Shown here: positions 10,250-20,105 of the stretch, piece by piece
How positions within the stretch are numbered: the first letter of the stretch is position 1
Layout of the letters: each line of letters opens with the position of its first letter
Source of the DNA: Sediminibacterium sp.
GTDB lineage: Bacteria > Bacteroidota > Bacteroidia > Chitinophagales > Chitinophagaceae
DNA length: 64,000 nucleotides
Assembly (NCBI GenBank): GCA_027490265.1
Contig: JAIXYL010000002.1
Coordinates: 1 to 64,000, forward strand
Direction: 5' to 3'
Translations under genes and position numbers: made by a program
Notes under the pieces: model-generated
Told to the model about the DNA's origin: nothing
Databases searched by the model: none
The model's input: only the letters and a program-made list of their open reading frames with translations

Positions 10250-11026
10250 ATGGGTCAGAAAGCAAATCCAATTGGTAACAGGTTAGGCATCATCCGCGGA
10301 TGGGACAGTAACTGGTATGGTAGTAAAAAAGACTACGCATCCAAACTGATCGAAGATCATAAGATCCGTACCTACCTGAGTGCCCGTATCAACAAAGGTG
10401 GAATCGCAAAGATCGTTATTGAGCGTACGCTTGGTAAATTGATCATAACCATTCATACTTCTAAGCCAGGTATTATCATCGGTAAAGGTGGTAACGAGGT
10501 AGATCGTATCAAAGAAGAGTTGAAGAAGTTAACAGGTAAAGACGATGTTCAAATTAATATTTTGGAAATCCGTCGTCCTGAACTAGATGCAACCATCGTT
10601 GGTGATACCATCGCTCGTCAAATCGAAAACCGTATCAACTTTAAACGTGCAACTAAAATGGCCATTGCCTCTACACTCCGTATGGGTGCTGAAGGAATCA
10701 AGGTTAAATTGAGCGGTCGTTTGGGTGGTGCTGAAATTGCTCGTAGCGAAGAATTCAAACAAGGCCGTACTCCATTGCATACTTTCCGTATGGATATTGA
10801 TTATGCCAATGTTTTTGCTCAAACTGTATACGGTAAAATTGGTATCAAAGTATGGATCTGTAAAGGTGAAGTACTTGGTAAGCGTGAATTGAATCCAAAC
10901 TTCGTTGGTGGTAAGAACGATATGAGCGACAGAAGAGAAAGATCTGGTGCTGATGAAAGAAGAGGCGGCGGAGATAGAAGAGACGATAGAAACCGTGGTG
11001 GTGGAAGAGGAGAACGCAGAAACTAA
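10250..11026 (+). CDS. rpsC: 30S ribosomal protein S3 with Arg/Gly/Asp-rich C-terminal tail
   Basis: [26 protein letters not shown] domain [12 protein letters not shown]; tail [32 protein letters not shown]. Confidence 0.98.
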   Translation: MGQKANPIGNRLGIIRGWDSNWYGSKKDYASKLIEDHKIRTYLSARINKGGIAKIVIERTLGKLIITIHTSKPGIIIGKGGNEVDRIKEELKKLTGKDDVQINILEIRRPELDATIVGDTIARQIENRINFKRATKMAIASTLRMGAEGIKVKLSGRLGGAEIARSEEFKQGRTPLHTFRMDIDYANVFAQTVYGKIGIKVWICKGEVLGKRELNPNFVGGKNDMSDRRERSGADERRGGGDRRDDRNRGGGRGERRN

Positions 11027-11034
11027 TAGTAGAA

Positions 11035-11084
11035 TTAGTAATGCATCATTACTAAAGTTTTAAATAACTACGAATCAAATTCGT
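11035..11084 (+). other. Two tandem hairpins in rpsC-rplP intergenic region
   Basis: TTAGTAATG-CAT-CATTACTAA (11035-11055) and ACGAAT-CAA-ATTCGT (11070-11084), both perfect. Confidence 0.5.
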
Positions 11085-11102
11085 GGACCAAAAAACTAAA
11101 CA

Positions 11103-11522
11103 ATGTTACAGCCGAAAAGAAGCAAACATAGGAAACAGCAGAAAGGACGCATTCGCGAAGTAGCTAAGCGTGGCACTGCTATATCATTTGGATCATTTGC
11201 CCTAAAAGCATTAGAGCCCATCTGGTTAACAAACCGCCAGATTGAATCTGCCCGTCAAGCCATGACTCGTGCTATGAAGCGTGAGGGAAATGTATGGATC
11301 AGAGTATTCCCTGATAAAATCATTACCCATAAGCCAGCTGAAGTGAGAATGGGTAAGGGTAAAGGTAACCCTGAATATTGGGCAGCTGTTGTTGAACCAG
11401 GACGTATCATCTTCGAGTGCGATGGTGTTACTGAAGCTGTAGCAAAAGAAGCGATGGGTCTTGCAGCACAAAAATTACCAATCGCAACCAAGTTCATCGT
11501 AAGAAGAGATTTGCAAGCATAA
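11103..11522 (+). CDS. rplP: 50S ribosomal protein L16
   Basis: [39 protein letters not shown]. Confidence 0.98.
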   Translation: MLQPKRSKHRKQQKGRIREVAKRGTAISFGSFALKALEPIWLTNRQIESARQAMTRAMKREGNVWIRVFPDKIITHKPAEVRMGKGKGNPEYWAAVVEPGRIIFECDGVTEAVAKEAMGLAAQKLPIATKFIVRRDLQA

Positions 11523-11540
11523 CCAAAAAAAGAAATTGCA

Positions 11541-11756
11541 ATGGCTAATAAAAAAACATTCGAATTCAACAAAAATCTAAAGGATCTCAGTGTAACAGAT
11601 CTTAGAGCAAAAATTCAGGAAGACGAACTTCGCTTGAAGAAGTTAGAGTTTGCTCACGCTATCTCTCCACTAGAAAATCCAATGACTATTCGTGGACTTC
11701 GTAGAGACATCGCCCGTATCAAAACGGAATTGAAGAAAAAAGAAATGGGTATTTAA
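11541..11756 (+). CDS. rpmC: 50S ribosomal protein L29
   Basis: Operon position; [24 protein letters not shown]...[15 protein letters not shown]. Confidence 0.95.
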   Translation: MANKKTFEFNKNLKDLSVTDLRAKIQEDELRLKKLEFAHAISPLENPMTIRGLRRDIARIKTELKKKEMGI

Positions 11757-11773
11757 ACCATAAATTAAACACA

Positions 11774-12031
11774 ATGGCTGAAAGAAATTTGCGCAAAACA
11801 AGGACAGGGATCGTTACCAGCGATAAAATGGATAAAACCATCACTGTTGCGGTTGAAAGAAAAGTAAAACACCCTATCTACGGTAAATTCGTAAAGAAGA
11901 CTACTAAGTTCCATGCTCATGATGAGAAGGGAGAGTGCACCATCGGTGATGTGGTAAAGATCATGGAAACTCGTCCGCTTAGTAAAACCAAGCGTTGGAG
12001 ACTAGTTGAAATTGTAGAAAAAGCGAAATAA
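11774..12031 (+). CDS. rpsQ: 30S ribosomal protein S17
   Basis: [45 protein letters not shown]. Confidence 0.98.
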   Translation: MAERNLRKTRTGIVTSDKMDKTITVAVERKVKHPIYGKFVKKTTKFHAHDEKGECTIGDVVKIMETRPLSKTKRWRLVEIVEKAK

Positions 12032-12105
12032 TAATATTGATTTAAGGATCCGCTTAACTGAACAAGTGCAGTGGTTCTTGAATGTAAAATTTCAAATTAA
12101 ATAAA

Positions 12106-12474
12106 ATGATTCAGCAAGAAAGCAGGTTAAATGTAGCTGACAATAGTGGCGCTAAAGAAGTCCTTTGTATTAAGGTACTAGGCAATAGCGGTCAGGATTA
12201 TGCTAAAATCGGCGATAAAATTGTTGTTACGGTTAAAGACGCAATCCCTGCAGGTGGTGTTAAAAAAGGAACAGTTTCTAAAGCAGTTATTGTTCGTACT
12301 AAAAACAAACTTCGCAGAAAAGATGGTTCTTACATCCGTTTTGACGACAACGCGGTAGTGTTGTTGAACAATTCAGACGAGCCTCGCGGTACACGTATTT
12401 TTGGACCTGTAGCAAGAGAATTGCGTGATAAGGGATATATGAAAATTATTTCTCTTGCTCCTGAAGTATTATAA
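12106..12474 (+). CDS. rplN: 50S ribosomal protein L14
   Basis: [30 protein letters not shown]...[11 protein letters not shown]. Confidence 0.98.
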   Translation: MIQQESRLNVADNSGAKEVLCIKVLGNSGQDYAKIGDKIVVTVKDAIPAGGVKKGTVSKAVIVRTKNKLRRKDGSYIRFDDNAVVLLNNSDEPRGTRIFGPVARELRDKGYMKIISLAPEVL

Positions 12475-12496
12475 AAAAAGCTAAAAGCTAAATAAA

Positions 12497-12835
12497 ATGA
12501 GTACAAGATTTAAAGCCAAATTCAGCATCAAAAAAGGTGATTCCGTAGTGGTAATTGCCGGAGATGACAAGGATTTGAAAAAGCCTCGCACAGTATTGGA
12601 AGTGATTGTCGATAAAGGTCGTGTAGTAGTTGAAGGCGTGAACATCGTTACAAAGCACACCAAACCGTCTGCTCAAAATACCAAAGGTGGTATTGTTAAA
12701 GTAGAAGCCCCTATCAACATCAGTAATGTTATGTTGTGGGATGCTAAAAAGGGCGAGCCAACCAAAGTGAAGCGTACCCGTGAAAATGGAAAATTAATAC
12801 GTGTATCTAAAAAATCTGGGGAGGTAATCAAATAA
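12497..12835 (+). CDS. rplX: 50S ribosomal protein L24
   Basis: [46 protein letters not shown]. Confidence 0.97.
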   Translation: MSTRFKAKFSIKKGDSVVVIAGDDKDLKKPRTVLEVIVDKGRVVVEGVNIVTKHTKPSAQNTKGGIVKVEAPINISNVMLWDAKKGEPTKVKRTRENGKLIRVSKKSGEVIK

Positions 12836-13404
12836 TGAGTACAGAGAAATATACACCGAGATTAGCAGCCAAGTACACCAAGGATGTTGTACCTGCGCTC
12901 ATGAAGAAGTTTGCTTACACAACTGTAATGCAAGCTCCTAAGCTAGAAAAAATCTGTATTAACCGTGGTGTTAATGGTGCGGTTACAGATAAAAAATTAG
13001 TAGACATCGCTGTAGATGAATTGAACATGATCACTGGTCAAAAAGCAGTTCCTACAATGTCTAAAAAAGACATCTCAAACTTCAAGTTGCGTAAGGGTAT
13101 GCCAATTGGCGCTCGCGTTACTTTAAGAGGTGAAAAAATGTACGAGTTCTTAGACAGATTAGTATCTGTTGCTTTGCCTCGTGTACGTGACTTCAAAGGT
13201 ATCAGCGATAAAGCTTTTGACGGTAGAGGTAACTACACATTAGGTGTAACTGAACAAATCATTTTCCCTGAAATTGATATTGATAAAGTGAATAAAATCA
13301 CTGGTTTGGATATCACTTTTGTAACAACTGCAAATACCAATGAAGAAGCTTACGAGCTTTTGAAAGAATTGGGTATGCCGTTTAAAGGAACCAAGAAAGA
13401 TTAA
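12835..13404 (+). CDS. rplE: 50S ribosomal protein L5
   Basis: [23 protein letters not shown]...[37 protein letters not shown] overlap with rplX. Confidence 0.98.
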   Translation: MSTEKYTPRLAAKYTKDVVPALMKKFAYTTVMQAPKLEKICINRGVNGAVTDKKLVDIAVDELNMITGQKAVPTMSKKDISNFKLRKGMPIGARVTLRGEKMYEFLDRLVSVALPRVRDFKGISDKAFDGRGNYTLGVTEQIIFPEIDIDKVNKITGLDITFVTTANTNEEAYELLKELGMPFKGTKKD

Positions 13405-13426
13405 TTAAACTCAGAACAACAACATT

Positions 13427-13696
13427 ATGGCAAAAGAATCAGTAAAAGCCAGACAAAGAAAGCGCGAAAAGATGGTAGCTCAGTATGCTGAAAAGCGTGC
13501 AGCTTTAAAAGCAGCAGGTGACTATGCAGGATTGGATCTACTTCCAAAGAACGCTTCTCCGGTACGTTTAAAGAACCGTTGTCAGCTTACAGGAAGACCT
13601 AAAGGATACATGCGCTATTTTGGTCTGTCAAGGGTAATTTTCCGCGACATGGCTTTGAATGGTATGATTCCAGGTGTAAAGAAAGCAAGCTGGTAA
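13427..13696 (+). CDS. rpsN: 30S ribosomal protein S14 (no-zinc type)
   Basis: [24 protein letters not shown]...[41 protein letters not shown]. Confidence 0.98.
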   Translation: MAKESVKARQRKREKMVAQYAEKRAALKAAGDYAGLDLLPKNASPVRLKNRCQLTGRPKGYMRYFGLSRVIFRDMALNGMIPGVKKASW

Positions 13697-13744
13697 TATT
13701 CCCGCTGCTCAAACAAAATTTAGAACTGATATAATATAAATAAT

Positions 13745-14143
13745 ATGGTAACTGATCCAATAGCAGACTTCTTAACTAGAATTCGTAATGCTCAGTTGGC
13801 TGGTCACAGACTGGTTGAAATTCCTGCTTCTAATTTGAAGAAGCGTTTAACAGAGATTTTGTATGATCAAGGTTATATCTTGAAATACAAATTTGAAGAT
13901 GATAACAAGCAAGGTTTAATCAAGATTGCACTTAAGTACGATCCTTCAACCAAGCAACCAGCTATCCGCTCTTTAGAAAGAGTAAGCCGTCCGGGTTTAC
14001 GTCAGTATGCAAAGCCTGCTGAAATCAAAAGAGTGATCAATGGTTTGGGTGTTGCCATCCTTAGTACATCTAAAGGTGTATTAACCGATAAGCAAGCCAA
14101 AGCGCAGAATGTTGGTGGAGAAGTGTTGTGTTATATTTCTTAA
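13745..14143 (+). CDS. rpsH: 30S ribosomal protein S8
   Basis: MVTDPIADFLTRIRNAQLAGHRLVEIPASNLKK. Confidence 0.98.
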   Translation: MVTDPIADFLTRIRNAQLAGHRLVEIPASNLKKRLTEILYDQGYILKYKFEDDNKQGLIKIALKYDPSTKQPAIRSLERVSRPGLRQYAKPAEIKRVINGLGVAILSTSKGVLTDKQAKAQNVGGEVLCYIS

Positions 14144-14221
14144 ATAAAATGGTTCCGACAATTAAGCCTCTTAGTCGTGGCTGAACACGGAGCAATGTTC
14201 ATCATAAATTAAAAATCGACT

Positions 14222-14776
14222 ATGTCTAGAATTGGTAAACAACCAGTAGTAGTTCCAGCAGGTGTAAGCATCACTGTTAGCCCAGAGAATGTACTAACTG
14301 TTAAAGGTCCTAAAGGACAATTGACTCAAAATATCGACAGAGATATTGTTGTAGAAGTTAAAGAAGGTGAAGTAGTTTTCAATAGACCTACTGATCAAAT
14401 TCGTCACCGCGCGATGCATGGTTTATACCGTTCATTGGTGAACAATATGGTAAAAGGGGTTACTGAAGGATATAAGAAAGAATTAGAATTAGTGGGGGTA
14501 GGTTTTAAAGCCGCTAACACTGGTAACTTGCTTGACTTATCATTAGGGTATTCTCACAATATTATCATTGAAATTCCTAGTGAATTGAAAGTGTCTACCA
14601 CTACTGAAAAAGGTCAAAACCCTAAAGTGTTTTTAGAAGGAATTGACAAGCAATTGATCGGACAAGTAGCTGCTAAATTAAGAAGCTTACGTAAGCCTGA
14701 GCCATACAAAGGAAAAGGTGTTAAATACGCAGGTGAAATCTTGAGAAGAAAAGCAGGTAAATCAGCTGGTAAATAA
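14222..14776 (+). CDS. rplF: 50S ribosomal protein L6
   Basis: MSRIGKQPVVVPAGVSITVSPENVLTVKGPKGQL...EPYKGKGVKYAGEILRRKAGK. Confidence 0.98.
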   Translation: MSRIGKQPVVVPAGVSITVSPENVLTVKGPKGQLTQNIDRDIVVEVKEGEVVFNRPTDQIRHRAMHGLYRSLVNNMVKGVTEGYKKELELVGVGFKAANTGNLLDLSLGYSHNIIIEIPSELKVSTTTEKGQNPKVFLEGIDKQLIGQVAAKLRSLRKPEPYKGKGVKYAGEILRRKAGKSAGK

Positions 14777-14824
14777 TTAAACTAACAATCCCCCGGCCGT
14801 ATCGGAGGTATAAAATAAACAACA

Positions 14825-15175
14825 ATGGGTAAATTAATTCAAAGGCAGAAAATTAGATACCGCATCCGTAAAAAGGTTGCTGGTACTGCTGTAAAGCCAC
14901 GCCTTTCTGTATTCAGAAGCAACGCTGAAATCTATGCACAATTAATTGATGACGATAATGGCGTAACAATTGTTGCTGCGTCTTCAAGAGATAAAGATAT
15001 TGCTGCTCAAAAAGTAACCAAAATCGAGAAAGCTAAAATGGTTGGTGCTGCTGTAGCTACAAAAGCATTGGCATTAGGTTTAACTAATTGTGTATTTGAC
15101 AGAGGTGGAAATCTATACCATGGCCGTGTGAAGTCTGTTGCAGACGGAGCAAGAGAAGGTGGTCTGGTATTCTAA
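14825..15175 (+). CDS. rplR: 50S ribosomal protein L18
   Basis: [36 protein letters not shown]...[24 protein letters not shown]. Confidence 0.98.
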   Translation: MGKLIQRQKIRYRIRKKVAGTAVKPRLSVFRSNAEIYAQLIDDDNGVTIVAASSRDKDIAAQKVTKIEKAKMVGAAVATKALALGLTNCVFDRGGNLYHGRVKSVADGAREGGLVF

Positions 15176-15204
15176 TTACTAACATCAATTTAATCGCTCA
15201 ATAA

Positions 15205-15726
15205 ATGTCTAAAGTAAGCGTAAATAAAGTAAAAGCGGGTGGCGACATCGAACTGAAAGATAAGGTAGTTGCTATTAACCGTGTGGTTAAAACCACAAAA
15301 GGTGGCCGTACATTTAGTTTCTCTGCTCTTGTAGTTGTAGGAAACGAAAGTGGTATTGTTGGTCAAGGACTCGGAAAAGCAAAAGAAGTACAAGAAGCTA
15401 TTGCTAAAGGTATTGAAGATGCTAAGAAGAACTTGGTAAAAGTACCTGTAATGCACGGAACTATTCCGCATGAACAGTGGGCTAAAGATGGTGCTGCTAA
15501 AGTATTGATTAAGCCAGCTGCACATGGAGCGGGTGTAATCGCGGGAGGCAGTATGCGTTCTGTTTTAGAAAGCGCTGGCATCACCGACGTTCTAGCAAAA
15601 AGTCTTGGTTCTGCTAATCCACATAACGTGGTAAAAGCAACCATCAAAGCTTTAAGTCTTTTAAGAGAACCAGTTCAGGTTGCAAAAGGCCGTAACATCA
15701 AATTGAGCAAAGTATTCAACGGATAA
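15205..15726 (+). CDS. rpsE: 30S ribosomal protein S5
   Basis: [46 protein letters not shown]. Confidence 0.98.
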   Translation: MSKVSVNKVKAGGDIELKDKVVAINRVVKTTKGGRTFSFSALVVVGNESGIVGQGLGKAKEVQEAIAKGIEDAKKNLVKVPVMHGTIPHEQWAKDGAAKVLIKPAAHGAGVIAGGSMRSVLESAGITDVLAKSLGSANPHNVVKATIKALSLLREPVQVAKGRNIKLSKVFNG

Positions 15727-15731
15727 TATTT

Positions 15732-15914
15732 ATGAAAAAGATTAAAATTACTCAAGTAAAAAGCGGCATCGACAGATCTGAGCGCCAAAAGCAAACGCTG
15801 ATTGCACTTGGTTTAAAAAAGTTGAATGCTTCTAAAGAAGTTGAAGCAACTCCACAAATACTAGGCATGGTTAACAAAGTTAGCCACTTGGTAAAGGTTG
15901 AAGAGATTGCTTAA
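15732..15914 (+). CDS. rpmD: 50S ribosomal protein L30
   Basis: MKKIKITQVKSGIDRSERQKQTLIALGLKKLN...MVNKVSHLVKVEE. Confidence 0.96.
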   Translation: MKKIKITQVKSGIDRSERQKQTLIALGLKKLNASKEVEATPQILGMVNKVSHLVKVEEIA

Positions 15915-15926
15915 TCAAGGTATTTC

Positions 15927-15978
15927 AAGTCAGTTGTTTGGATATACCGCTTCGTGCGGATATCTTTGCGCCTGACTT
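15927..15978 (+). promoter_or_regulatory. Nested palindrome with embedded promoter TTTG-N20-TATCTTTG upstream of rplO
   Basis: AAGTCAG(15927-15933)/CTGACTT(15972-15978); inner GATAT-A-CCGC/GCGG-ATATC (15941-15964); TTTG 15937-15940; TATCTTTG 15961-15968. Confidence 0.55.
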
Positions 15979-16036
15979 TTATTTATTATAAACAACGCGA
16001 GGGGTGATACCCCGTAAGTTCAAAATCAAGTTTAAC

Positions 16037-16486
16037 ATGAAACTACACAATTTAAAGCCTGCTGAAGGTTCTGTAAAAAGAGAGAAAAGATTAGGTCGTG
16101 GTGAAGCATCTGGTAAAGGTGGTACATCTACAAAAGGTAACAAGGGTGGTCAAAGCCGTGCTGGTTACAAAAGTAAAATGGCTCACGAAGGTGGTCAGAT
16201 GCCTATTCAACGTCGTATTCCAAAGCGTGGATTTAAAAATATCAATAGAGTTGAATACAAAGTATTTAACCTTGGTCAATTAGATCAGTTGGTTGAGAAA
16301 TACGGATTCACTGAAATTTCTTTAGAGAATTTGTACATCAATGGTTTGATCAACCGTACTGACAGTGTTAAAGTATTGGGTAATGGCGAATTGAAAACAA
16401 AACTCAATTTCAAAATTAACGCCATCAGCGAAAAAGCAAAAGCTGCTATTGAAGCTGCAGGCGGAACAGTTGAGATTATCAAATAA
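16037..16486 (+). CDS. rplO: 50S ribosomal protein L15 (start corrected to ATG 16037)
   Basis: MKLHNLKPAEGSVKREKRLGRGEASGKGGTSTKGNKGGQSRAG. Confidence 0.97.
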   Translation: MKLHNLKPAEGSVKREKRLGRGEASGKGGTSTKGNKGGQSRAGYKSKMAHEGGQMPIQRRIPKRGFKNINRVEYKVFNLGQLDQLVEKYGFTEISLENLYINGLINRTDSVKVLGNGELKTKLNFKINAISEKAKAAIEAAGGTVEIIK

Positions 16487-16503
16487 TTTTAACGTAATTT
16501 GCC

Positions 16504-16530
16504 AGACGCATCCAGTATGCGTCTTTTGGT
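16504..16530 (+). terminator. Hairpin with T-rich tail between rplO and secY (weak terminator/attenuator)
   Basis: AGACGCAT-CCAGT-ATGCGTCT followed by TTGGTTTT. Confidence 0.5.
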
Positions 16531-16561
16531 TTTAAGTTATAACGCCATTTAATTTAGTGAA

Positions 16562-17908
16562 GTGAAAAAATTAGTTCAAACTTTTAGGAATATTTGGACC
16601 ATTGAAGAGTTACGAAATAAAATTATCGTAACCCTTGCCTTGGTGTTAACTTATCGTTTTGGTACAGAAATCGTTTTACCGGGTATTGACCCTAATAAAA
16701 TTGAAGCGGCTGCCAATTCTGCAAAGAGTAATGGTCTGTTAGGCATTTTTGATATGTTCGCGGGTGGTGCTTTTTCTCAAGCCTCCATCTTAGCGTTGGG
16801 TATCATGCCCTATATCTCTGCTTCAATCTTTATGCAATTGATGACCATTTTGGTACCTCAATTACAGAAAGTGCAAAAAGAAGGGGAGAGTGGTCGTAAA
16901 AAAATCAATCAATGGACCCGTTATTTAACTGTCATCGTAACCTTGTTCCAAGCAGGTGCTTATGTTGCCTATTTAAATAGCCCAGGTTATGCAGAAGCTA
17001 TTTTACCTGCATACAAACCTTTCTTTTGGTTTTCAACTGTGATCACTTTAACTGCTGGAACATTGTTTGTAATGTGGTTGGGTGAAAGAATTCAAGACAA
17101 AGGATTGGGTAATGGTACTTCTATCATTATCATGGTGGGTATTTTGGCGCGTTTGCCGCAAAGCATCATTCAGGAATTTAGTGCGAAAGGCGTTAGTGGC
17201 GGTGGTGGTTTGTTGATTTTCTTAATTGAAATGGCTGTATTGGTCTCTATTATTATGGGACTAATTATATTGGTTCAAGGGGTAAGAAAAATTCCTGTGA
17301 ACTATGCCAAACAAATTATTGGCAGCAGACAATTTGGTGGTGCACGTCAATTCTTGCCTGTTAAAGTAAACAGTGCAGGGGTTATGCCAATCATCTTTGC
17401 GCAAGCCATTATGTTCTTACCAACATTGGTATCATTTACTAATTTAGATTCTGCTTCAGGCATTGTAAAAATCTTTAACGATCACAGCAATGCATGGTAT
17501 ATGTTAATTTATTCTGTGATGGTTATTGGATTTACATTCCTTTACACCGCACTTATTTTCAACCCTAAACAAATTGCTGAAGATTTAAAACGCAATAACG
17601 GATTTGTACCTGGTGTAAAACCTGGTCAACCAACTGCAGATTATATCGGCGCAATCATGGATAAGATTACTTTACCTGGTGCTATTTTCTTAGCATTGGT
17701 AGGGATCCTTCCTGGCTTTGCACAGCGTTTAGGCGTTACCCAAGGATTCAGTACTTTCTTTGGGGGCACATCACTTTTAATTATGGTTGGTGTAGTATTA
17801 GATACGCTACAACAAATTGAAACCTACTTATTAATGCGTCAATACGATGGCTTAATGAATAGCGGTAGAGTTCAAGGAAGACAGGGTGTTACCAGTACCA
17901 CCATCTAA
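16562..17908 (+). CDS. secY: Preprotein translocase subunit SecY (GTG start)
   Basis: IVLPGIDPNKIE...GIMPYISASIFMQLMTILVPQLQKVQKEGESGRKKINQWTRY. Confidence 0.98.
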   Translation: MKKLVQTFRNIWTIEELRNKIIVTLALVLTYRFGTEIVLPGIDPNKIEAAANSAKSNGLLGIFDMFAGGAFSQASILALGIMPYISASIFMQLMTILVPQLQKVQKEGESGRKKINQWTRYLTVIVTLFQAGAYVAYLNSPGYAEAILPAYKPFFWFSTVITLTAGTLFVMWLGERIQDKGLGNGTSIIIMVGILARLPQSIIQEFSAKGVSGGGGLLIFLIEMAVLVSIIMGLIILVQGVRKIPVNYAKQIIGSRQFGGARQFLPVKVNSAGVMPIIFAQAIMFLPTLVSFTNLDSASGIVKIFNDHSNAWYMLIYSVMVIGFTFLYTALIFNPKQIAEDLKRNNGFVPGVKPGQPTADYIGAIMDKITLPGAIFLALVGILPGFAQRLGVTQGFSTFFGGTSLLIMVGVVLDTLQQIETYLLMRQYDGLMNSGRVQGRQGVTSTTI

Positions 17909-17932
17909 TATCAATCAAAATAACGACCTTTG

Positions 17933-17970
17933 TAAACCTGTTTGGCCTTGCTAAACAGGTTTACTTTTTA
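17933..17970 (+). terminator. Intrinsic terminator between secY and map
   Basis: TAAACCTGTTT / AAACAGGTTTA perfect 11-bp stem then CTTTTTA. Confidence 0.7.
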
Positions 17971-17997
17971 ATAAAAATGACCAGAAGACATAAAGCA

Positions 17998-18801
17998 ATG
18001 ATTATCTACAAAACAGAAGCAGAAATAGGGTTCATGAAAGAAGCCGCTATGTTGGTGAGTAAAACCTTAACTGAAGTGGCCAAGCAACTTCAGCCAGGTA
18101 TGACCACATTGCAAATTGATAAATTGTGTGCCGACTTTATTAAACAACACCATGCTATTTCTTCTTTTTTAAATTATAGAGGCTATCCATTTACCATTTG
18201 TGCTTCTGTAAACGATGTAGTGGTGCATGGATTTCCCAATGATATCCCACTTAAAAATGGCGATATCGTGTCGATTGATATGGGCGTCATTTTAAATGGT
18301 TGGCATGGCGATCATGCGTATACATTTATCATGGGAGAGGCGGATCCGGCAGCCATCAATTTGGTTAAAGAAACCAAAGCATCTTTGTATAAAGGCATTG
18401 AAAAAGCAATTGTCAATAATCGCATTGGTGATATCGCTTATGCTATTCAAGAACATACAGAAGTTAAACACGGATATGGTGTGGTAAGAGAATTGGTAGG
18501 GCATGGATTGGGCAAGAGCTTACATGAAGACCCGCAAGTACCCAACTATGGCAAAAGAGGCACAGGTCCTAAACTCAAAGAAAACTTGGTATTGGCCATT
18601 GAGCCCATGATTAATTTGGGCAGCCGAGAAGTGTTCACAGATGAAGATGGGTGGACAATCAGAACCAGGGATGGTAAGCCTTCTGTACATTTTGAACACG
18701 ATGTTTGTGTAAAGCGCAACAAAGCGCTCATATTATCTGATTACAGCATTATTGAAGCTGCTGAAAAAGCCAATCCTCATTTGAACAGCAGTTATTATTA
18801 G
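17998..18801 (+). CDS. map: Type I methionine aminopeptidase (ORF-track start 17977; 17998 also plausible)
   Basis: MIIYKTEAEIGFMKEAAMLVSKTL...YPFTICASVNDVVVHGFPND...GHGLGKSLHEDPQVPNYG. Confidence 0.95.
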   Translation: MIIYKTEAEIGFMKEAAMLVSKTLTEVAKQLQPGMTTLQIDKLCADFIKQHHAISSFLNYRGYPFTICASVNDVVVHGFPNDIPLKNGDIVSIDMGVILNGWHGDHAYTFIMGEADPAAINLVKETKASLYKGIEKAIVNNRIGDIAYAIQEHTEVKHGYGVVRELVGHGLGKSLHEDPQVPNYGKRGTGPKLKENLVLAIEPMINLGSREVFTDEDGWTIRTRDGKPSVHFEHDVCVKRNKALILSDYSIIEAAEKANPHLNSSYY

Positions 18802-20048
18802 TGGAGAATCCATTGCCTATGAAACAGTTGGTGGTCATTGGAGGCGGCGCAGCGGGCTTTTTCTGTGCAGTGAATGCTGCAAGATTACAACCTCATTTAC
18901 GCGTGATCTTAGTAGAGAAAACGAATAAACTGTTATCAAAAGTAAAAATCAGTGGGGGAGGACGCTGCAACACCACACACCAACTTTTTGATATTCGGGC
19001 CTTAGTAAAAAAGTATCCAAGAGGTGAACAGTTTCTAAAAAAAGCATTCCATCAATTTAATACAACGCATACCATTGACTGGTTTGCAGAACGAGGTGTA
19101 GCATTACACGCAGAAGCAGATGGTCGGATGTTCCCAATCACCAATCAGTCTGATACGATTATTCAATGCTTGTTAAAGGAAGCCAATCAATTCAAAGTGC
19201 AAGTGCTGATGCAAACAGCTGTCAACAACATCAATAAAACTGATACAGGTTTTCAGTTGCAGATTGACAATGGCCAAATCATGCAGGCAGATTATGTATG
19301 CATTGCTACAGGAGGATTACCCAAAGCAGCCATGTTCAATTGGATCACTGCATTAGGACACAGGATAGAAACGCCGGTTCCGTCATTATTCACATTTAAT
19401 ATACCTAAGCATCCAATCACTTCATTGATGGGATTATCAGTGCCACTCGCAACAGTAAAAATAAATGGTACCAAATTAAAAGAACAGGGACCATTACTCA
19501 TTACTCATTGGGGATTAAGTGGGCCTGTGATTTTAAAATTGTCAGCATGGGGTGCCAGGCAATTGGCGTCTATGGACTATCAATTTTCCATCCAAGTGAA
19601 TTGGTTAGGCGATACAACTGATGCCATGCTTCGAGATGATTGGACATTTTATAGAGAACAATATGCTGCTAATAAAATGGGCAGTAAAACGCCATTTCAA
19701 CTGCCCAGTCGATTGTGGCATTTCTTATTAGCCGAAGCGGGGATTCATCAAGATACACGTTGGGCTGAATTAAAAGCGGTCCATCAAAATAAGCTGATTC
19801 AATTATTGACTGGATTTGTTTTTTCTGTGTCTGGAAAAACCACATTTAAGGAAGAATTTGTAACCTGCGGGGGCATCCGTTTATCTGAAATTCAGCCACA
19901 AACGATGGAAAGCAAATTGCAACCGCATTTGTATTTTGCTGGAGAAGTCATGGATATAGATGGCATTACGGGGGGATTTAACTTTCAGCATGCATGGACC
20001 AGCGGGTATAATGCAGCAGTCGCTATTGCAGCAGCTAGTAAAATTTAA
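18801..20048 (+). CDS. HI0933/BaiN-family NAD(P)/FAD-dependent oxidoreductase
   Basis: VVIGGGAAGFFCAVNAARLQP; KISGGGRCNTTH; EVMDIDGITGGFNFQHAWTSGY; GTG 18801 overlaps map stop, ATG 18819 alternative. Confidence 0.88.
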   Translation: MENPLPMKQLVVIGGGAAGFFCAVNAARLQPHLRVILVEKTNKLLSKVKISGGGRCNTTHQLFDIRALVKKYPRGEQFLKKAFHQFNTTHTIDWFAERGVALHAEADGRMFPITNQSDTIIQCLLKEANQFKVQVLMQTAVNNINKTDTGFQLQIDNGQIMQADYVCIATGGLPKAAMFNWITALGHRIETPVPSLFTFNIPKHPITSLMGLSVPLATVKINGTKLKEQGPLLITHWGLSGPVILKLSAWGARQLASMDYQFSIQVNWLGDTTDAMLRDDWTFYREQYAANKMGSKTPFQLPSRLWHFLLAEAGIHQDTRWAELKAVHQNKLIQLLTGFVFSVSGKTTFKEEFVTCGGIRLSEIQPQTMESKLQPHLYFAGEVMDIDGITGGFNFQHAWTSGYNAAVAIAAASKI

Positions 20049-20105
20049 GCCCCACTCTTGCATTTTTCCAATTAATCACTTAACTTATGGTTAGAAATTG
20101 CTACC

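Noticed and set aside
14804-14808. GGAGG upstream of rplR as a Shine-Dalgarno
   Set aside because: About 16 nt from the ATG, too far; other genes here lack SD motifs, as usual in Bacteroidota.
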